DNA of 47,484 bases from Bacteroidales bacterium (GTDB lineage: Bacteria > Bacteroidota > Bacteroidia > Bacteroidales > JAIPAH01): NCBI GenBank assembly GCA_021740175.1, contig JAIPAH010000005.1, positions 1 to 47,484 of the forward strand, in the 5' to 3' direction. A model generated the notes under the pieces. That model saw only the letters and a list, made by a program, of their open reading frames with translations, was not told the origin of the DNA and did no database searches. The translations under genes and the position numbers were made by a program. Below, piece after piece: positions 43,126 through 47,484 of this stretch (positions are counted from its first letter, which is position 1; each line of letters begins with the position of its first letter).

Positions 43126-44175
43126 ATGTTAGAGTTTAATAACCTAGAATATAAAACGCAAAATATAATTATATTGTACAATTTTACTTTAATAGTGAAT
43201 AGAAGTATAATTACTGGAATTATTGGACCCTCAGGTTCTGGTAAAACAACTTTGCTTAGAAATATAGCTGGAATAGTCACTCCTACAAATGGCAATATTA
43301 AATTTGATAAAAAGAAAATAAATCCTGTACCCGTTGCAAAAAGACCCATTTCCTATCTTCAACAATCTTTCCCATTATATGAGCGATTGACGGTAATGGA
43401 AAACATACTGGTTAGTTACAAAAAGGTTCAAAAGAAAGATATAGAAAAGACAAAAAATCTTCTCAATGAGTTTTTTATCAAAGAAGAGCAATGGAATAGA
43501 GTTCCGCTAAATTTGTCGGGAGGAGAAAGACAACGTATAGCCCTGATCAAAGCTATGATGAAACCTGCCGATATATTGCTTCTGGATGAACCTTTCAGTA
43601 ACCTAGACAAAAATTTAAAGAATAAAGCCTCTGCTATATTGATTAATCATATCAGAGAGAACAATAAAATTTGTCTATACGTCACCCACGATGAAAGTGA
43701 AGTGATTCTGAATTCGGATAAGCTTGTCGTTCTTGAGGACGGAAAACTTATCCAGGAAGGCACGCCTGAAGAACTTGTTAACCAACCATACAACAGTAAT
43801 ATAGCCTCACTTGGTAATCCATTAGGCTTGCAAAGCATTGAAGTGTCAATGCTTCCTGATAATACGAATCTGCATTATCCGAATAGTGTAAAAAAGCTTG
43901 CGTGGCATCCTCATAAAAGCAAATTAGTGGACTACTCCCATAAAGAAACCGTAACCTCTGACATCATGCTTCCAATGCAAATAGAGCAAATTAAAAAATC
44001 CGCGAACCGTGTGTTATACGCCTTAAAACCACTTAATGGGAAAGCAGATCATCTTTTACTTTGGCATGAATTTTATGGAATGAATTATAATTATACGAAG
44101 AATCAAAAAGTAACGCTAAGGGTAGCTAAAGAAGACATTATTAAATTGGATGAAAATAATAAAGTAGTCAACTAA
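43126..44175 (+). CDS. ABC importer ATPase (MalK/PotA position)
   Basis: 349 residues. Walker A GPSGSGKTT, Q-loop YLQQSFPLYERLTV, signature LSGGERQRIALIKAMM, Walker B ILLLDEPFSNLD and H-loop VTHDES are all intact, so it should hydrolyse ATP. A C-terminal part of about 110 residues, ending with a TOBE-like strand set (ANRVLYALKPLNGKADHLLL), is typical for CUT1 and polyamine importers. It energises the two permeases, though it is separated from them by two unrelated-looking genes of 3.2 kb. Its stop is immediately followed by the methyltransferase ATG. Confidence 0.92.
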   Translation: MLEFNNLEYKTQNIIILYNFTLIVNRSIITGIIGPSGSGKTTLLRNIAGIVTPTNGNIKFDKKKINPVPVAKRPISYLQQSFPLYERLTVMENILVSYKKVQKKDIEKTKNLLNEFFIKEEQWNRVPLNLSGGERQRIALIKAMMKPADILLLDEPFSNLDKNLKNKASAILINHIRENNKICLYVTHDESEVILNSDKLVVLEDGKLIQEGTPEELVNQPYNSNIASLGNPLGLQSIEVSMLPDNTNLHYPNSVKKLAWHPHKSKLVDYSHKETVTSDIMLPMQIEQIKKSANRVLYALKPLNGKADHLLLWHEFYGMNYNYTKNQKVTLRVAKEDIIKLDENNKVVN

Positions 44176-45321
44176 ATGAACGATTATTACAGTATTTTAT
44201 ACGATATAGATTTTTTCTCAACAGATGAATATAAAAATGAATTAGGCAAATCAAGTATTAGTGTGAATAATCCAGGTAAGATTGAATGGAACTCCTGGAT
44301 TGACGGAAATATAAACGGACAGGAAGCAAAATCCATTTTTGAATCGAATATTGAAAATTTTAATCAAAAGAAAAACCTTGAATTACTTACAGAACAAAAA
44401 CCAGAAGAATCATATCTTATAACGTTATTGATCGCAGAATATGCTTATAGAAATAATAATGAAAAATTATTTCTCAATTCTTTTGCTTTGTTAATTAAAT
44501 CTCCTTATCAAAATATAAAGTTAAAGGCTGTAAAATTATCTCATGCCTTTTACTCACTAAAAATGTTAGTTGATAATTTAAAATATAATACTGAAGCTCA
44601 ACTTAATCGTATTGAAAAAATTCAGAATCATGCTTTATCATTCCTTAATCAAAGATTTGAACAGAATTATAAACAAAAGGATATTAAAGTTGAGAAGTCC
44701 GTTAAAAAGGAATGGTTAAAGCACAATATGAATTTTTCCGATCCAAAAAGACTTGAAAACTTTTATAAAACTACCTCTTCCTATGTACTTGAATTAACTG
44801 CTGCAAATCATCAAGTAGAAACACTTTTTAACTATTCGTTGGTTATTAAAAAATTAAAGGAATTAGGAATTACACATCTTTATGATTATGCAGGCGGTAT
44901 AGGCACCTTTGTTTTAATGGCCAAGCTTAACGGATTGTCAGTTGCCTTCTCTGAATTAGATTCTATAACAAGAGAGTATGCTATACAAAGAATTAATGAT
45001 TCAGGGGATGACATGGATTTCCACGTTATTGAATATGACTCACCGGACTTAGAGGATAATCAAGGATGCATCGTCTGTACAGAAGTTCTGGAACATATAT
45101 ATGAACCGGAAAAACTGGTTGAATACTTCTATCAAAAATTAAAGTCAAATGGCATTTTGGTTGTCTCAGAATCTTTTGACTATGTAGAAAACTTTTGCAC
45201 CCATTTACCTAAACACAAAGGAAAAGGAGGTAAGAATTTTATCAATTACATGAAAAAGGTGGGTTTTGATTTAATTCCATTGAAATATCAAACCCACCCT
45301 AAGGTTTTCAGAAAAAGATAG
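44176..45321 (+). CDS. Class I SAM-dependent methyltransferase with helical N-terminal domain
   Basis: 381 residues. The first 200 form a helix-rich domain of unknown kind (KNLELLTEQKPEESYLITLL). The catalytic Rossmann domain begins with motif I LYDYAGGIGTFVLMAK, then the acidic end SELDS for ribose, then IVCTEVLEHIYEPEKLVEYF and GILVVSES, standard in small-molecule methyltransferases. It starts directly at the ATPase stop, with zero bases between, so it belongs to the transporter operon. It may modify the imported compound, or a product of the radical SAM step. Convergent with the next gene, with 4 nt between stops. Confidence 0.82.
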   Translation: MNDYYSILYDIDFFSTDEYKNELGKSSISVNNPGKIEWNSWIDGNINGQEAKSIFESNIENFNQKKNLELLTEQKPEESYLITLLIAEYAYRNNNEKLFLNSFALLIKSPYQNIKLKAVKLSHAFYSLKMLVDNLKYNTEAQLNRIEKIQNHALSFLNQRFEQNYKQKDIKVEKSVKKEWLKHNMNFSDPKRLENFYKTTSSYVLELTAANHQVETLFNYSLVIKKLKELGITHLYDYAGGIGTFVLMAKLNGLSVAFSELDSITREYAIQRINDSGDDMDFHVIEYDSPDLEDNQGCIVCTEVLEHIYEPEKLVEYFYQKLKSNGILVVSESFDYVENFCTHLPKHKGKGGKNFINYMKKVGFDLIPLKYQTHPKVFRKR

Positions 45322-45325
45322 AGCC

Positions 45326-46228
45326 TTATATCCTGTTTAAGGCTACCGCTGCAATCTCACGCATTTTTTCATGTTCATGATTTTCTTTAATATCATTGAG
45401 CAGTTCAATTACATGTTCAGAAGCAAATTTGTGTATGCTAAAAACATTGATTGGAGCAATACTTTGCCTATAACCAGATTGTACTATTTTCCAATAAAGA
45501 ATGTCGCCTGCCCGCTCGGGTGTTTCGCAGCTTTCAATGAAATGGCGGGTCTCATACTCCACCAGTTGCGGTTCATTCATCATACGATCCACAAATGGAA
45601 AGAGTGGCTCTTTTCCTTCAACAGTTGTTAGAGTAACCCTGGCATCACGCTGTACGGTAAATTCAGGATATGAATTTATTTCATTTGGAAGCTTCTCAAT
45701 GTAATTCTTTAGCCATTTTTCCCATTTCACATTACCCTCTACACCACATCTTCTCAATAATAAGAACAGAAACCTGATATAATGGGGATTATTAGAATTT
45801 TCTATTGCATTAATAATTGGCTCACCATCTTCTCCTGTAATAGCTGGCCTCAAATAACTTATTATATCATAAGGCATAAGTGTGTCCAGAAGATCGAGAT
45901 CTACCCCTTTAATAAATCTTTCATAAAAGCTTACACATACAGCAGCAACATGAAATTTTTCTTGTGTAAATGAAATATACCTACCATTTACATCAATAAA
46001 AGGTATTTTAACTAGGTTGCTGTAATCAAGCTCACCTACTTCATTTTCGAATTCTTGAAGTAAAAGCGGTTCTTTTCTGTTTAGGAGTCTATAAGCCAGA
46101 TTATCAATCCAGTAATTTTTACCAAAATGAAGTTCATGGCCTTTTTCTTGAAATATTTCTCTATCGGAACCTCTGTAGATGTAAATTTCACCTACTCCTG
46201 GGATGTCATCAAAAATTTTTGTGTGCAT
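45326..46228 (-). CDS. Hypothetical protein, possibly HEAT-like C-terminus
   Basis: 300 residues, soluble and acidic, no signal or membrane helix. I do not recognise a family. The N-terminal half mixes strands and helices (IFDDIPGVGEIYIYRGSDRE, FGKNYWIDNLAYRLLNRKEP). The C-terminal end (ASEHVIELLNDIKENHEHEKM, REIAAVALNRI) resembles one HEAT-type helical repeat. The middle has LRPAITGEDGEPIINAIENS. It is the last of three leftward genes with AT-rich composition; gaps to the next upstream gene are about 100 nt. Function cannot be given. Confidence 0.55.
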   Translation of the reverse strand: MHTKIFDDIPGVGEIYIYRGSDREIFQEKGHELHFGKNYWIDNLAYRLLNRKEPLLLQEFENEVGELDYSNLVKIPFIDVNGRYISFTQEKFHVAAVCVSFYERFIKGVDLDLLDTLMPYDIISYLRPAITGEDGEPIINAIENSNNPHYIRFLFLLLRRCGVEGNVKWEKWLKNYIEKLPNEINSYPEFTVQRDARVTLTTVEGKEPLFPFVDRMMNEPQLVEYETRHFIESCETPERAGDILYWKIVQSGYRQSIAPINVFSIHKFASEHVIELLNDIKENHEHEKMREIAAVALNRI

Positions 46229-46333
46229 AAAATATTATTTTGGTTTGTAATTAGTAATTATCAAATAGTTTCCTTGTATTAAATCCTTACATCAAATATT
46301 GCTTATAAAACGAATAGTATAGAATTTAATTTG

Positions 46334-46579
46334 TTAGTCCAAAACACCCATTGGTTTGGCTGCAAAAAATTCCACATGATAACATTTATTACAAATCACC
46401 TCTACTAATGGAAGACTATCTCCTCCCATATTTATTTGACCTTTACTGTTCATATTTGGTGGGCTTACCATATCACCAATTTGCCAGTTATTGCTGTCAC
46501 ATATCGGGCAACTAAAATTTCCAGCATTATCATCCAAGTATTCTTTTACTTTCTGAGTTTTTTCTTCATCTAAAGGCAT
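46334..46579 (-). CDS. Small zinc-ribbon protein
   Basis: 81 residues. CPIC (residues 24-27) and CNKC (near 63) make a four-cysteine treble-clef/zinc-ribbon site. In between is a loop (GDMVSPPNMNSKGQINMGGD) typical of small zinc-ribbon proteins of unknown role. No helix-turn-helix or catalytic motif is visible. It may be an accessory or DNA/RNA-contacting protein, but this is only by analogy. Its neighbours on the same strand are also unknown. Confidence 0.65.
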   Translation of the reverse strand: MPLDEEKTQKVKEYLDDNAGNFSCPICDSNNWQIGDMVSPPNMNSKGQINMGGDSLPLVEVICNKCYHVEFFAAKPMGVLD

Positions 46580-46668
46580 AATAAATTATTTTTAAGTTGA
46601 ATCATTTATTTAATTTTATGTTAAGTTATAATCCAATTTCCCAACAACGCCAGTTAATAAGAGATTTA

Positions 46669-46965
46669 TTACCAACCTTTATCACATCCTAAGTTAACCC
46701 CCTTTTCATCTCTTGTGCCCCAGGCTCTTGCTATTTGCATTGTTTGGTAGTTGATAGGATTGGTTTCGTCAACGAGTTGTTCGTAAGTGCCGTTGGGTGA
46801 AATCTTCTCCATCATCACCACGTATTCAAAAAATGCATTATTGTGTGGGCTGAAAAGTTGTCCCACCCCTGGGAAACCTTCTAGTTTGTTTTTAAAACCG
46901 GTTGAGAGATTATACTTCTCATCATTACGGAAGTAGCTAAAAACGATAGAATGATATACAGACAT
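46669..46965 (-). CDS. Small hypothetical protein
   Basis: 98 residues, no signal peptide or membrane segment and no recognised family. It contains IVFSYFRNDEKYNLSTGFK, a glycine/proline segment GFPGVGQLFSPHNN and ends GVNLGCDKGW. The start ATG at 46965 has an AT-rich upstream region of about 90 nt. It is the first of the three leftward genes. It is called coding because of its length in AT-rich DNA and its position; a wrong call is possible. Confidence 0.5.
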   Translation of the reverse strand: MSVYHSIVFSYFRNDEKYNLSTGFKNKLEGFPGVGQLFSPHNNAFFEYVVMMEKISPNGTYEQLVDETNPINYQTMQIARAWGTRDEKGVNLGCDKGW

Positions 46966-47340
46966 GGTTTTGTTTTTTAATTATAGAGTTTGTTTTATTG
47001 ATTCTGTTTAATAAAAATATGCATTCTTTCAGATATTACAAAAATTTTTTTGAAAAAAATGACTAAATAGAGCTTTAATCCGCTCATGATCTTCTGACAG
47101 TAAATACATTAATTAAGTTATTTTAGTAAATCAATAAGGTTGATTATACGAAGATTTCTGTGGCATCCAACAAATATTTCCCATCATTAGTGATTCTATT
47201 CCAGTCTAACTGGGAAATTTGACAGAACTGCCATGATATTAGTATCCAATGCATACAATTTCCAATCCGGCAGGTCGGACACATTTATACTACAAAACCT
47301 GTAAATAAGCTAATAAGGTTCATCTTTCACAGGGGATTTG
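46966..47340. other. Gene-free end region
   Basis: No ORF of family character. One short minus-strand stretch around 47207-47290 (VSDLPDWKLYALDTNIMAVL, then a stop) has the look of a coding remnant, but I cannot name it. The rest is AT-rich. Confidence 0.4.
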
Positions 47341-47353
47341 CTTATTGGATATA

Positions 47354-47484
47354 CCGGAGCAAGCTGACCCCCCAATTCTGCCGATAAAAAGGAAGATTTT
47401 TTTCTGTCATTCCGGCGGATGTTGACCCCCAAATCCTGATAATAGGGAAAATTTCCGGAGCATATTGACCCCGGATTATAGCAT
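47354..47484. mobile_element. Terminal repeats like one end of an IS21-family element (cut by window)
   Basis: Three imperfect direct copies of CCGGAGCATGTTGACCCCC are spaced by 40-60 bases: 47354-47373 (CCGGAGCAAGCTGACCCCCC), 47412-47430 (CCGGCGGATGTTGACCCCC) and 47455-47472 (CCGGAGCATATTGACCCC). Multiple internal copies of a GACCCCC-bearing end repeat are typical of IS21 (istA/istB) termini. No transposase gene is in the window; it may follow beyond the right edge, or this may be a lone end. Confidence 0.5.

Noticed and set aside
47354-47484. CRISPR-like array formed by the GACCCCC repeats
   Set aside because: Only three diverged copies with unequal spacing (about 58 and 43 bases) and no cas genes; an IS21-type end fits better.

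Overview
The window looks like a chromosome segment of a Bacteroidota bacterium, probably from the Marinilabiliales/Bacteroidales side; no rRNA is present to fix the genus. The evidence is a Rho factor with a long charged N-terminal insert, T9SS-type sorting domains, GWxTD, DUF4293, FISUMP and NamZ (DUF1343) proteins, and several promoters of the Bacteroidota type (TTG, about 19 nt, TAnnTTTG). The 2[4Fe-4S] ferredoxin and the NifU-type scaffold would suit an anaerobic or microaerophilic life, but that is inference.

Layout. Positions 1-6.9 kb hold ordinary chromosomal genes: SDR reductase (cut by the left edge), T9SS cargo protein, phosphodiesterase, DUF4293 membrane protein, rho, mpl-type muropeptide ligase and an MBL-fold hydrolase. 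Positions 6.9-12.8 kb are a scrap-yard. They hold a structured repeat, an antitoxin with a palindromic operator, a chimeric PIN-toxin remnant, a 3' fragment of the SNF2 gene fused to a broken glycerate kinase, a frameshifted ADP-ribosylglycohydrolase, a FISUMP protein, a truncated TlpA-like gene and a complete vapBC pair. A 67-bp direct repeat carrying the toxin-antitoxin promoter/operator brackets most of this debris. Positions 12.9-21.6 kb hold the full SNF2 helicase, ferredoxin, NifU-type protein, a GT2 glycosyltransferase fused to a degenerate phosphoglycosyltransferase-like part, a 2-oxoacid dehydrogenase E2 and an ExoX/DnaQ-like exonuclease. Positions 21.6-23.9 kb carry gdhA between inverted copies of one palindromic repeat family, beside a copy of the 7-kb repeat. 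Positions 23.9-32.4 kb run mostly leftward: MORN lipoprotein, GT39 transferase, rlmB, GWxTD lipoprotein, rmuC and namZ, then a divergent LolC/E-type permease.

At about 32.5-32.8 kb the base composition drops sharply, next to a broken ispH fragment. From 32.86 to 45.32 kb there is an AT-rich rightward cluster: HAD phosphatase, cupin, B12-type radical SAM enzyme, pentapeptide-like membrane protein, substrate-binding lipoprotein, two ABC permeases, a 776-residue unsecreted protein that resembles a solute-binding protein, a coiled-coil membrane protein, the ABC ATPase and a SAM methyltransferase. The touching or overlapping junctions SBP/permease/permease and ATPase/methyltransferase argue that import and modification of one compound are coupled. 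The cytosolic SBP-like protein lying between permease and ATPase is the most unusual element of the window and the best candidate for an undescribed system. The substrate cannot be read from the sequence. Three small leftward genes of unknown role follow, then a gene-poor end with tandem terminal repeats resembling one end of an IS21-family element that continues outside the window.

No tRNA, rRNA or CRISPR array was recognised. All identifications come from reading motifs and overall sequence resemblance; no database search was made.
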